Of a stretch of 64,000 nt of DNA, positions 11,153 to 20,809 are shown in pieces. The first letter of the stretch is position 1; every line of letters begins with the position of its first letter. The stretch lies in NCBI RefSeq assembly GCF_000002425.4, contig NC_037253.1, positions 9,525,310-9,589,309 on the forward strand, in the 5' to 3' direction. The position numbers were made by a program, and so were the translations under genes. This DNA comes from Physcomitrium patens (lineage: Eukaryota; Streptophyta; Bryopsida; Funariales; Funariaceae). The notes beneath the pieces are model-generated. The model was not told the origin of the DNA, searched no databases, and saw only the letters and a list, made by a program, of their open reading frames with translations.

Positions 11153-13099
11153 CTATTTTCCAGGGCGGTAGGTGATAATAAAGTCAAATCGTGATAGAGA
11201 CATATTCCATCGAGCTTGACTACGATTCAAAATTCGAGCTGTCATGAAGTACTCCAAATTCTTGTGGTCCGTATAAACAGTCACTGGATGTGCAGCTCCT
11301 TCGAGGAAGTGACGCCGCTCTTGGAAGGCATCCACTATAGCAAGCAGCTCTTTGTCGTGGATCTCGTAGTTGATCTCAGCAGCAGAGAACTTTCGTGAAT
11401 AGAACGCAACTGGGTGAAGCTTCTTGTCTATGCCCATCTGTGAAAGCACAGCTCCCAAAGCAAAATCTGAAGCATCGGTCTCTAAATAGAAAGCCTTTGC
11501 AAAGTCAGGGTGTACCAAGATTGGAGCCATAGTGAATGCCGTCTTGAGATCTTGAAATGCTTTTGCTGCTTGTGATCTCCATTCAAGCTTGTCTTTGCTT
11601 GTTAGACGCGTGAGTGGTGCAGCAACTTGAGAATAATTCTTGATGAAGATCCGATAGAAGTTAGCAAATCCAAGAAAACACTGAACATCTCTAACCGTCT
11701 TCGGAACTTCCCAAGATATAATTGCTTCTACCTTTTTTGGATCCATCTTCAAGCCCTCTGTAGTCGCAATGAAGCCCAAAAATTCCATCTCATTCTGGTG
11801 AAATTGACACTTCTCCAACTTGGCGTAGAGTCCTCGTTCGCGTAGTTTTTCAAGAACCAAACAAACGTGCTTCTCATGTTCTTCTTCATTCTTGGAAAAT
11901 ATCAAAATATCATCCAGATAGATGACAACAAAGTCATCGAGGTACTCCCGAAAGATGTCGTTCATCATATGCTGAAAGACCGCTGGAGCATTGGTAAGAC
12001 CAAAAGGCATGACATTGTACTCAAAATGGCCATACCTTGTACGAAAGGCTGTCTTCCATTCATCTCCTTCTTTGATTCGCACAAGGTTGTAGGCTCCTCT
12101 TAAATCAATCTTTGTAAAAATCCTTACACGTCCAAGTTGATCTAAGAGGCCAGAGATCAAAGGTAAGGGATAGCGATTTTTCTTGGTCACCTTGTTGAGT
12201 CCTCGGTAGTCCACGCACATCCGCAGTGAGCCATCCTTTTTTTTCACGAATAGGATTGGTGCTCCAGCTGGCGACTTTGAATGTCGAATAAAATTCTTGG
12301 CTAGATTCTCATCGATGTACTTCCGCAATTCTGCCAACTCCGTCTGCGATAGGTTGTATATTGGACCAAAAGGTGGTTGCGCTCCTTCCTCTAAGTCTAT
12401 GGCACAATCATATGGTCGATGTTCCGGCAGTATATCGGCGTTCTTCTTCTGAAACACGTCTTCAAAATCCCTATATTGCTCTGGTATATTCGATGTTGAG
12501 ATATTCTCGCCGCTAGTTGGAGCTGCATAAATGACAAATGGTGCACCTTCCTTGGACGATCTTAGGAACGCTCTCGCTCCAATAAACATGGATTTCTTCA
12601 TGTAGGTTCTACCAAGAGGTTTATTATTATTTTTTTCAGGAAATGTTATCCTTCGTAGCCTCCAATCAATGGACGGATTATGATCTTCTAACCAAGAAAG
12701 ACCAAGGATAACAGGGCTTGATGGGGTTCTAATAATATTAAAAATAACGTGACTACTATGGTCCTTAAACACCACTTCTATAGGTTCTGATTCGTGGGTA
12801 ACGTTGCCTGACAATAAGGGTCGTCCATCTATCACCTCTACGTGAACAGGTTTGGACTTCTGTACTAAACGGATCTTGTGGCGTTTAGCAAACTCTTCAT
12901 CTAAAAAACAAGTAGATGCCCCCGAATCCAATAAAGCTAAAGTTTTTTGTTTTTGAGGGCCTAAAAACAAAGGAATTGTAAAACAACGGGCAGGTTGGAC
13001 AAAGAAGGAGGAACCTGATTGTTGTCGTGATATTATATTGTCCAGCCGCACGGTTCCTACTGTGGTTGGGCGTCGTCGTTTTCCGGAATCATCGCACTT
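11153..13099 (-). CDS. pol: Ch1 protease, reverse transcriptase, RNase H (pol part 1)
   Basis: The frame is open from 13099 and overlaps the end of gag by about 40 nt in the -1 frame. The first in-frame start is only a GTG (13051), so translation probably comes by frameshift from gag. Order: protease (ALLDSGASTCFLDEEF, intact D-S-G); RT (VKKKDGSLRMCVDYRGLN, KIDLRGAYN, MPFGLTNAPAVFQ, VVIYLDDILIFS with intact Y-L-D-D); RNase H (LETDASDFALGAVLSQ, YEIHDKELLAIV, VYTDHKNLEYF). It ends at TAG after FIITYRPGK, where relatives continue into integrase. The stop is best read as a Gln codon mutated CAG to TAG. It is followed by CAA, part of the leaky-stop consensus. Confidence 0.95.
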   Translation of the reverse strand, partial: KCDDSGKRRRPTTVGTVRLDNIISRQQSGSSFFVQPARCFTIPLFLGPQKQKTLALLDSGASTCFLDEEFAKRHKIRLVQKSKPVHVEVIDGRPLLSGNVTHESEPIEVVFKDHSSHVIFNIIRTPSSPVILGLSWLEDHNPSIDWRLRRITFPEKNNNKPLGRTYMKKSMFIGARAFLRSSKEGAPFVIYAAPTSGENISTSNIPEQYRDFEDVFQKKNADILPEHRPYDCAIDLEEGAQPPFGPIYNLSQTELAELRKYIDENLAKNFIRHSKSPAGAPILFVKKKDGSLRMCVDYRGLNKVTKKNRYPLPLISGLLDQLGRVRIFTKIDLRGAYNLVRIKEGDEWKTAFRTRYGHFEYNVMPFGLTNAPAVFQHMMNDIFREYLDDFVVIYLDDILIFSKNEEEHEKHVCLVLEKLRERGLYAKLEKCQFHQNEMEFLGFIATTEGLKMDPKKVEAIISWEVPKTVRDVQCFLGFANFYRIFIKNYSQVAAPLTRLTSKDKLEWRSQAAKAFQDLKTAFTMAPILVHPDFAKAFYLETDASDFALGAVLSQMGIDKKLHPVAFYSRKFSAAEINYEIHDKELLAIVDAFQERRHFLEGAAHPVTVYTDHKNLEYFMTARILNRSQARWNMSLSRFDFIITYRPGK

Positions 13100-14058
13100 C
13101 TAGTCTTGACAGGGTGCCAATTTTGCTTCTTTGGGCAATTTCCAACCTTGTGACCTTCTTCTCCACAGTACAAACATAACCCTTCCTTCATACGCCGTTT
13201 CTTCTCTGTTGGAGTAAGAGATTGGACACGCGCTGTGTCGATTTGCATGTCTGTTGCCTCCGAATGTGAGTTTAAGCTATTTGCAGACATAGTCACGTCG
13301 TAATGAGTCATTTGGTGTCTTGGACGTTGGTCTTGGCGACGCTGGAATAGGCGGTTGTCACACTTTACAGCTTGGCTAATAGCTTCGTTGAGCGTTTGAG
13401 GATCAGGAAGAGATAACAGCAAGTCCTTCACATCATCCTTCAAGCCCCAATAAAACTGACTCACCAACGCCTCTTCACCCAAATTAATGTCACTTGCCAA
13501 TTGTCTGAAATCCGAGGCATAGACTGATGCAGAGCGTGTTCCTTGTCGTAGCGATCGGATCTTTGTTGTAGTCCATCGAACTTTATCATGCTCGCCAAAT
13601 GCTTCTGCAAACGCCTCCAAGAATATTTCAAAGTTGCTCAGGATTGGCGATCGCTTCTCGAACGAGGGAGTAAACCAAGACAGAGCTTGTGCTGTAAGCA
13701 AGGTTCCAACAAGCCCAACACGCGCTTCCTCCGTCGGATAACGTTCGGGCTGTAAAATTGTTATCAACCTGATTTGGTTGACAAAACCTCGAAACTTGGA
13801 ACGAGTTTCATCAAACTTATCCGGAAGACTAACTCGAGGCTCCTTTCGTTGTAGGACTACTCGATCTTGTTGAAATGGAGGTAGAACTACTTCTTCTGGC
13901 GCAGAAGTTTGAGGCTGATATGCTTTAGATGGCGCTATCCCAGATGCTCCATTGTTATGGAGTCCTACCATGACTCCTTCGATCTCTGTTGTCCTATGTG
14001 ACAACGAGGCAAGAGCATTTATGATGGCGTCTAGTTTGGATTCCAAACTTTCAGCCAT
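13057..14058 (-). CDS. gag: Ch1 Gag
   Basis: An intact 333-codon frame from the ATG at 14058. A short coiled N-terminus (MAESLESKLDAIINALASL) precedes the retrotransposon gag domain (KFRGFVNQIRLI, ALSWFTP, ASDFRQLASDINLGEEALVSQFYWGLKDDVKDLL). One CCHC knuckle lies near residues 295-308 (CLYCGEEGHKVGNC). Gag forms the particle that packages the RNA. It ends with TAG at 13057-13059, and pol overlaps in the -1 frame. The stretch G-GAA-AAC at 13078-13084 in the overlap is a weak, non-consensus candidate shift site. Confidence 0.93.
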   Translation of the reverse strand: MAESLESKLDAIINALASLSHRTTEIEGVMVGLHNNGASGIAPSKAYQPQTSAPEEVVLPPFQQDRVVLQRKEPRVSLPDKFDETRSKFRGFVNQIRLITILQPERYPTEEARVGLVGTLLTAQALSWFTPSFEKRSPILSNFEIFLEAFAEAFGEHDKVRWTTTKIRSLRQGTRSASVYASDFRQLASDINLGEEALVSQFYWGLKDDVKDLLLSLPDPQTLNEAISQAVKCDNRLFQRRQDQRPRHQMTHYDVTMSANSLNSHSEATDMQIDTARVQSLTPTEKKRRMKEGLCLYCGEEGHKVGNCPKKQNWHPVKTRSAMIPENDDAQPQ

Positions 14059-14326
14059 TTTAACGTCTTAACCTTCAGCTAACCTTCAGAAAGAAGAAAA
14101 AAGAGTTTTGACAAGAGGACAATATTGGTTCAGAGGAGAGTACTCCGCAACCTCTAAAACGCCTTAAGACTCCAAGATGAGGGGTAATCCACTCTCTCCA
14201 AGAAGAATAAGGCTCCAATATTGAGAAAGAAGAGATATCAGTTTAGAGGAGGGTAATCCGCAACCTCTAAAACACTAGCACACCTTCAAGAAGAGGGGTA
14301 ATCCACTCTCTAACAAGAAGGAACTA

Positions 14327-14338
14327 GCTCTGATACCA
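14327..14338 (-). other. Initiator tRNA-Met-like sequence, displaced from the Ch1 LTR
   Basis: The element strand reads TGGTATCAGAGC, the classic plant initiator-Met primer site, but 23 nt inside the LTR border instead of touching it. It may be a fossil primer site or chance. The sequence that touches the LTR is the self-complementary one at 14348-14361. Confidence 0.5.
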
Positions 14339-14347
14339 GTGAAAATA

Positions 14348-14361
14348 CAGTCTCGACAAAC
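14348..14361 (-). other. Ch1 primer-binding site complementary to its own LTR
   Basis: The element strand reads GTTTGTCGAGACTG, touching the 5' LTR at 14362. Twelve of these bases (TTGTCGAGACTG) occur on the plus strand within the LTR at 14487-14498. The RNA copy of the LTR can therefore pair perfectly with this site over 12 nt. Confidence 0.8.
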
Positions 14362-14773
14362 TGTTACGGACACAAAATACAGACTTGAAATCTAACAAGA
14401 AGTTCAAGAAGAAGTGGCAGAACTAGATTAAACAGATGAGTACAAGAACAACACCAGAAAGGTGAGCTAGAACTCCAAGAGATGTGTTGTCGAGACTGAA
14501 GAATCCTTCAGCCTCGACTCCTATATATACTACCGAATAGGAAGCTTCTCGAGCTACTTCCGCTAACTAGGACGCTTCTCCAACAACTTCTACTAATTAG
14601 GAAACTTCTCGAGCAACTTCCTAGAATCTATCTGAATATTCTAGAACCTTCTAAGAGAATCTTTAGGGAATATTCTAAGAATCTTCTAGAACCTTCTAAA
14701 GGAATCTTTAGAGAATCTTTAGAGAATATTCTAGAAGAATATTCGAAGAATCTTCCAATGTATGTCCATGACA
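14362..14773 (-). repeat. Ch1 5' LTR with TATA box and predicted RNA 5' end
   Basis: A 412-bp LTR starting TGTCATGG and ending CCGTAACA in element orientation. The TATA box TATATATA is at 14522-14529. The self-priming segment CAGTCTCGACAA (14487-14498) begins 31 nt downstream, where a plant TATA box would place the transcription start. The U3 part (14630-14750) is dense in GAATATTC and TTCTAGAA blocks resembling heat-shock-element spacing, which could be regulatory. Confidence 0.93.
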
Positions 14774-14790
14774 GATATATGGGATGCAAC
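14774..14790 (-). pseudogene. G: 17-bp continuation after Ch1
   Basis: GATATATGGGATGCAAC continues the G integrase DNA (compare GGATACGTAGGATGAAG near 21692 in E1), beginning with the duplicated GATAT. The left LTR of Ch2 follows directly. Confidence 0.75.
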
Positions 14791-15344
14791 AGTCAATGAC
14801 AAGAACATGATAAAGATAAATAAACAAGTGAGACTTTTCTCAAAAAAAGATGACAAAATAGAAATCACTTGATATGTATATTAAGAAAGAAATTGCAATG
14901 GCTATTGCCAAAAGCCAAGAAAACTAGAGACCCTTGAAACTAGACTGGAAGCAAGAAAAGAGTTGACAAGAGTGAAGAAGGCTTCACTCTTGTCTCTATA
15001 TATATTATCTAATTAGAGGCTACATGGTGATGTTCTATAGGACCTCCAATATGTGCTGACTTTGTAGGACACATGCCTTGACTTACAAGGCAAGTTTTTC
15101 TACATGTGGGCCACATAGTTAACTTGGGCTTTAAGCTAACAACATGTGTGGCACATGGCCAACTTATTGACCATGTTTTTAATCCAAAAAATCAATTAAA
15201 GACACCTATAAAGTCAAAGCAGCAACTATAAAGCTTCTAGGAAGCTTCTATAGCAAATATTATAGAATTAACTTACTTTTATCTACTTTTACTTACTTCT
15301 ATCTATTTATACATATAATTATTGGCTTACATACGTATGTCCAT
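14791..15344 (-). repeat. Ch2 3' LTR (main part)
   Basis: Partner of 51460-52013. The last 4 bp (GACA) were separated by solo LTR C and lie at 17134-17137. It holds the perfect 12-nt self-priming segment GTTGACAAGAGT at 14962-14973 and a TATATATA box near 15000. Confidence 0.9.
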
Positions 15345-17129
15345 TGTTGTAATATGTGAAGTCTTGCTTGAGAATATTCTGGGACCTGGTTGTGGAAGAA
15401 AGAATAGAAATTGGAATAATAAAATTCTAATTCTAATAGAATACTAACAATGCTCTAATGAGTCCATAATAATGGTAAGCAAGCTTAATTAAATTCAAAA
15501 AAATTCAAAGAAATTTCAAACAAACAATAAGAATTCTTAAAGAAATATTAGAAGGATCACAAATATCACTCAAATACATCTCAATTCAATCTTAATTTAA
15601 TTCTAGTTAAAATCCTATTTAACTTCATTCAAACTTTAGACCAAAAATAATTGAATCTTTAATCCTAATAAAATTCTAAACCCTAAATCAAACCCTAAAC
15701 AAACCTTAAATCAAACCCCAATCAAATCCTAAACCAAATCCTAACCAAACCCTAAAACAAATCCTAAATCCTAAATCAAACCCTAAATCCTAAATCAAAT
15801 TCTAACCAAATCTTAATCCAAATCCTAAATCCTAAACCAAATCCTAATCCAAACCCTAAACCCTAAACCAAATCCTAACTAAGTCCTAAATCTTAAATCA
15901 AATCCTAACCAAATCCTAAACCAAACCCTAATCCAAACCCTAAATCCTAAATTCTAAACCAAATCCTAACCAAATCCTAAATCCTAAATAAATCCTAAAA
16001 AAATCCTAAACTAAACACTAAATTCTAAATCAAATCCTAATCTAAACCGTAAACCCTAAACCAAACCCTAACCAAATCCTAAACCAAATCCTAGTAATTC
16101 CTACAATAGATTTAAACCTCAATAACTAATGAATAAATCATTGATTTAAACTCAAATTTTTCATACTTCTAAAATCATAAGTTAAAAACAAGCACAAAAA
16201 AATTGAAAATGATCGGAATTACCAAATTGACGATAACCTCAAAATGTGATCAGGTATTGGCCGACCTCCTTCACCAATCTTGATGCCAATCTTCTAGAGC
16301 CAGTATCTCTCTTTTGTGTTGTTCGATTGATCTCAAAATTCTCACACACAAAGAAAATCAAGTCTTATATCCTTTCACATAAGTTTCACTTCAATCCAAC
16401 TAATAGATTACAAAAAATCTTAAAAACCTCCACTAGACCTAAAATTCTACTTTCTAAGACCTTGACCCATTTAAACCTCAATTTTCCTCAATTCAACTAT
16501 TAGATCGAGCTTAAATTCACAACACATATTAAACACAACTACAAACATAAACCCACAAAATTTCACCTATAGATCTAATACAAAACTCTTAAAATCACCC
16601 AAAACATAAATCCTATTTTATTTCATAAAATCCAAGTCATCTGGAACAAACCTTGATTTTGCAAAGCTCTTACAAAGCCAAAACAACTCCAAATCATCCA
16701 AAATGAATACCTATAGAAATTCTATTCAATTTGCTATCGAATCCCACTCTTCGATCTGCCAAAGATTCTTGGAGTCCTTGTCAAGACTCAGTTTTGTGTC
16801 CCAAGGTCTGATTTCGACCCTGCTTCATAACTGGCCCTCTTTGGATATCAATATCTAGTTTTTCTAAGTAATTTTTACTAGAATTTACTCTTAACTTCTT
16901 ACTAAAGATTTTTATATTATTTATTTTTCCAATCTACCTTATTTTGCTTTATTTATGATCCTACAAAGTAAGTAGAAGTCATCTTTCTAAAAAAATAGCA
17001 TTGCTACTAAAAGTTTTACTATCTTCCTATCTTTTATCCATATTTTTCTACTTTTTCTTTTAACTTAGCTCTTCTATAATAAGATCCATATTATCATCTT
17101 TCACTATATAGTCATGTTACAATATGTCA
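15345..17129 (-). mobile_element. C: solo LTR, 1.8 kb, with telomere-like interior
   Basis: Starts TGTTGTAATATGTG and ends GTTACAATATGTCA, the family pattern of TGTCGTATTACG…GTTACAACACGACA. Flanks CCAT (15341-15344) and CTGT (17130-17133) fit a 4-bp duplication with two transitions. It sits 4 bp from the end of the Ch2 3' LTR. A degenerate CCTAAA-rich array fills 15661-16093. No internal element region adjoins it. Confidence 0.8.
15661..16093. repeat. Telomere-like degenerate array in solo LTR C
   Basis: About 430 bp built almost wholly from AAATCCTAAACC / AAACCCTAAATC units of about 7 and 12-13 bp, related to the plant telomere CCCTAAA. The units are irregular. F carries a similar array in the opposite sense, so it belongs to the LTR. 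Confidence 0.9.
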
Positions 17130-17444
17130 CTGTGACATTATCCCCCCTTCTAGGGACGATTTCTACGAGGAACGGTCATCATATGTTGAGGAAATCTATA
17201 ATGCGATGAATTGTATTCGCCACATACTCTGAAGTTTGTTCTCTTCAAAGATGATTGATAGGGCCTCTCAACCATTAGTAGTATCCCATACTAGGTTGGG
17301 AAGACCACCTAGTTATTTAATCATTGTTGAGACCTTTATAACTTTCTTCAAATAAAATATTTGGAATACTATCAAGAGTTGTTCCTACCTCTAGTAAAAT
17401 CACCAAACATTGGAAGTCCCTTCCAAGGTCATGATACTAAATGC
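17130..17444 (-). other. Ch2 LTR end, polypurine tract and 3' untranslated part
   Basis: GACA at 17134-17137 completes the Ch2 LTR. The element strand then reads AGAAGGGGGGATAA against the LTR, a textbook polypurine tract. The following DNA weakly resembles the Ch1 3' region around 9100-9190 and has no open frame. ATGC (17441-17444) is the target duplicated by E0; the Ch2 sequence resumes at 47114. Confidence 0.75.
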
Positions 17445-17656
17445 TGTCATATTGAAACACGACTATATAGTGAAAATATAAATGAAAAATATTTTATTAA
17501 TATTTAATCATTTTGGATGTTAGAAACAGTAGCCAATTCCAGAGCCATTACTTAGGATCTAATTAATGTCACTTTATTGCAAGCTATACCACCGTATGTG
17601 ACATCAGCAATATGCTCCACCAGCGTCATCAAACTAAATACCCTCCATACGAACGA
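17445..17656 (+). repeat. E0 5' LTR, first part
   Basis: Starts TGTCATATTGAAACACGAC and matches 45259-45470 of the 3' LTR. It ends ACGA (17653-17656), the target of S1. Confidence 0.9.
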
Positions 17657-17922
17657 TGTCGTGTTGTAACACGAGTATACTATGAAAATATAAAAAATGG
17701 ACTTTTATTAATATTCAATTACCTCGAATATTGGGAGCAACGACCGATTCTAGTGCAAATACTGAGAGGCCAGGTTCAGTCACCCCGTTACAGATCAGTC
17801 TGGGCATACTAAAATGCTCCGTTTGATTCCAATAACGAGAGTCAGCAAGAAGAGAAAGGATCAATTCACATGATGGATGAGCGTTGTCGTATTATGTGCT
17901 TTCCTGCTCAAGAACGCGCCGA

Positions 17923-19263
17923 TGTCGTATTACGTGCTTTTCTGCTCGAGAACGCGCCGGGCGTCTAGCTGTAGAAGGTAGTATGGAGATTCGCCGATAG
18001 TCAAGCAGTCTATCAGTTTTTGACTGCTGGAATATAAACGACTGCAACAATGTACCGTAAATCTATACGGATGCTCTTCGACTACTTGTCGAAGTCTTTT
18101 TTTTTTTTTTTTTGCCCCAGCCGATAGGTCTCTAGACGTTACAAAGAATCCCGAACAACCCAAACTATTAATCTTCAATACCCCTTTGTACTTACGATCT
18201 TGTATCCACTGACTGTCTTGTTAGATTAATCCAATAAATTTCATTCACTCCACATACTCAATCCTATAGACACCCCTTTAATCCTTCAATCACAGACGTA
18301 ACTCGATTTTGCAAAACAGTCAAGAGTATTCAAACCCACTTCATTTAAAAATCCCGATTCACCATTACAACACTGACTTCAGCAGCGATTGCCTCAGTCT
18401 TCCCAAAACTCTACGAAGAAGAAAAATCCAAATTCTATGTCTTTCCTTCCTCGACCCGAAGCATGAAGCTCCTCTCTCTAATTCCCTTGATCTCCAAAAC
18501 CCTCCAATGAAAACTGAACTAGTAACCTTGAAAAGAGCTTGAAGCTAGCTCCTTGATCCAAAAAACCCCCCGATTTCCCCCCCTTCAAAACTATATCCCC
18601 CCTAACCTTATCCTCTGAATTTCTTCAATCTTCCGTCTTAGATCCAGAATTGGCTCCCACCTCAAGCTTGGATCCGAAATTGGCTCTTGCCGTCAAGCTT
18701 TCTCCTCCGTTTTTACCTTTAAGAAATCCATTTACCAAAAACAACGTTCCCTGAAACGACACAGAGAACAAGACAGCCTGAAACAAAATCGAACCCCGTA
18801 ATCGGGACCACATTGAGTCGCCCGACCAATTCAGGTCCTATATTGGGAAAGATGCGCGTAGTAACCTGGATGTTCTCGTAATTGGGCCAAATTGGTCCTC
18901 ACGTCAGATTGGCTAAGACCCGTAGTAAGACCTGGATTTTCCGTAATTAGACTGCATTGGGTTGACCGGCCAATTCAGGTCTCATATTAGATAAGAGGAC
19001 CCGGATTGGATTATCGAAATTGGATCTAATTGGCTCCTCGAACCCGTCGTGTGAATTGGTCCTTCTCTTCCTGCTGACTCCCGTTATTGGAATCGAATGG
19101 AGCATTTCAGTATGCCCCGGCTGACTGTAACGGAGTGACTGAACCTGACCACTCAGTATTTGTACTGGAGTTGGTCGATGCTCTCAATATTCGAGGTAAC
19201 TGAATATTAATAAAATTCTCCTTTCTTTTTATTTTCACAGTATACTCGTGTTACAACACGACA
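17923..19263 (-). mobile_element. S2: solo LTR inside the E1 3' LTR
   Basis: A 1,341-bp LTR running from TGTCGTATTACGTGC to GTTACAACACGACA. It is bounded by CCGA (17919-17922) and CCGG (19264-19267). Other copies of this LTR read GCGCCGGGCG at the site, so CCGG was the 4-bp target. Confidence 0.92.
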
Positions 19264-20621
19264 CCGGGCGTCTGGCTGTAGAAGGTAGTATGGAGATTCG
19301 CCGATAGTCAAGCAGTCTATCAGTTTTGACTACTGGAATATAAACGACTACAACAATGTACCGTAAATCTATACGGATGCTCTTCGACTGCTTGTCGAAG
19401 TCCTTTTTGCTCCAGCCGGTAGGACTCTAGACGTAACAGAGAACCCCGAACAACCCAAACTGTTAATCTTCAATACCGCTTTGTACTTACGATCTTGTAT
19501 CCACTGACTGTCTTGTTAGATTAATCCAATAAATTTCATTCACTCCGCATACTCAATCCTATAGACACCCTTTTAATCCTTCAATCACAGACATAACTCG
19601 ATTTCACAAAACAATCAAGAGTATTCAAACCCACTTCATTAAAAATCCCGATTCACCATTACAATAGTGACTTCAGCAGTGATTGCCTCAGTCTTCCCAA
19701 AACTCTACGAAGAAGAAAAATCCAAATTCTATGTCTTTCCTGACCCAACCCGAAGCATGAAGCTCTTCTCTCTAATCTCCTTGATCTTCAAAAACCTCCA
19801 ATGAAAACCGAACTAGTAACCTTGCAAAAGCTTTCTGCCTGCTCTCCCAATTCTCTTTCAAACTTATTCTTCCCCTAACCTTATCCTCTTGAATTCCTTC
19901 AATCTTTCGTCTTGGATCCGAAATTGGCTCCCGCCGTCAGAGCTTAGATCCAAAATTGGCTCACGTCATCAAGGCCTTCTCCTCCATTTTTACCTTTAAG
20001 AGATCCATTTACCGCAAACAACGTTCCCTGAAACGGCACAGAGAACAGGACAGCCTGAAACAAAATCGAAACCCCGTACTCGGGTCCACATTGAGTCGCC
20101 CGACCAATTCAAGTCCCATATTGGGAAAGATGCCCTTAGTAACCTGGATGTTCGTATAATTGGGTCAAATTGGTCCTCACGTTAGATTGGCTAAGACCCG
20201 TAGTAAGACCTGGATTTCCCATAATTAGATTGCATTGGATTGACCGGCCAATTCAGGTCTCATATTGGATAAGAGTCCAGTAGTAACCTGGATGTTCCCG
20301 TAATTGGGTCTGCATTGGGTTGCCCAGCCAATTCAAGTCTCATATTGGGTAAGAGGACCCGGATTGGATTCTCGAAATTGGATCCAATTGGCTCTTCGAA
20401 CCCGTCGTGTGAATTGGTCCTTCTCTTCCTACTGACTTCTGTTATTGGAATTGAACGGAGCGTTTCAGTATGCCTTGGCTGACTGTAACGGGGTGACTGA
20501 ACCTAGCCACTCGGTATTTGTACAGGAGTTGGTCGTTGCTCCCAATATTCGAGGTAACTGAATATTAATAAAATTCCCCTTTCTTTTTATTTTCACTGTA
20601 TACTCGTGTTACAACACGACA
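19264..20621 (-). repeat. E1 3' LTR, main part
   Basis: Continues the first 38 bp at 17885-17922 after S2. It ends ACAACACGACA at 20621, followed by the pyrimidine-rich mirror of the polypurine tract (TCCACCCCCTC, 20622-20632). Confidence 0.93.
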
Positions 20622-20809
20622 TCCACCCCCTCTGAACCTGTGCATCCTCCGGTATGCACCAATTTACCCAATTGCTATTTGATTCAGAATATATCATCTA
20701 CGTCTTTGTCCAGTCCGTCTTCGTCACCTTCATTATCCAAATCACTTTCATCTTCTTGCTGCGGAATCTCTATACCTTCATTAAGGTCTTCCATATTCAT
20801 CTCTGCGTA

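Larger units (their letters stand above)
8645..14773 (-). mobile_element. Ch1: young chromovirus (Ty3 type with chromodomain)
   Basis: A nearly intact 6.1-kb element in minus orientation with gag, PR-RT-RH, IN-chromodomain, two 412-bp LTRs and a perfect GATAT duplication (8640-8644 and 14774-14778). The LTRs differ at about 10 positions (near 97.5%). The only clear coding lesion is one in-frame TAG in pol. Gag and pol are in different frames, pol at -1. It shows a self-complementary primer-binding arrangement, described under the findings. Inserted in the integrase region of G. Confidence 0.96.

Noticed and set aside
15661-16093. Interstitial telomere marking a chromosome fusion
   Set aside because: The array is confined within LTR borders and recurs in another LTR of the same family.
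17885-20621. Two LTRs lying head to tail, suggesting a two-LTR circle insertion
   Set aside because: The junctions show CCGA/CCGG around 17923-19263 and the host LTR resumes in register, so it is a solo LTR nested in the E1 3' LTR.
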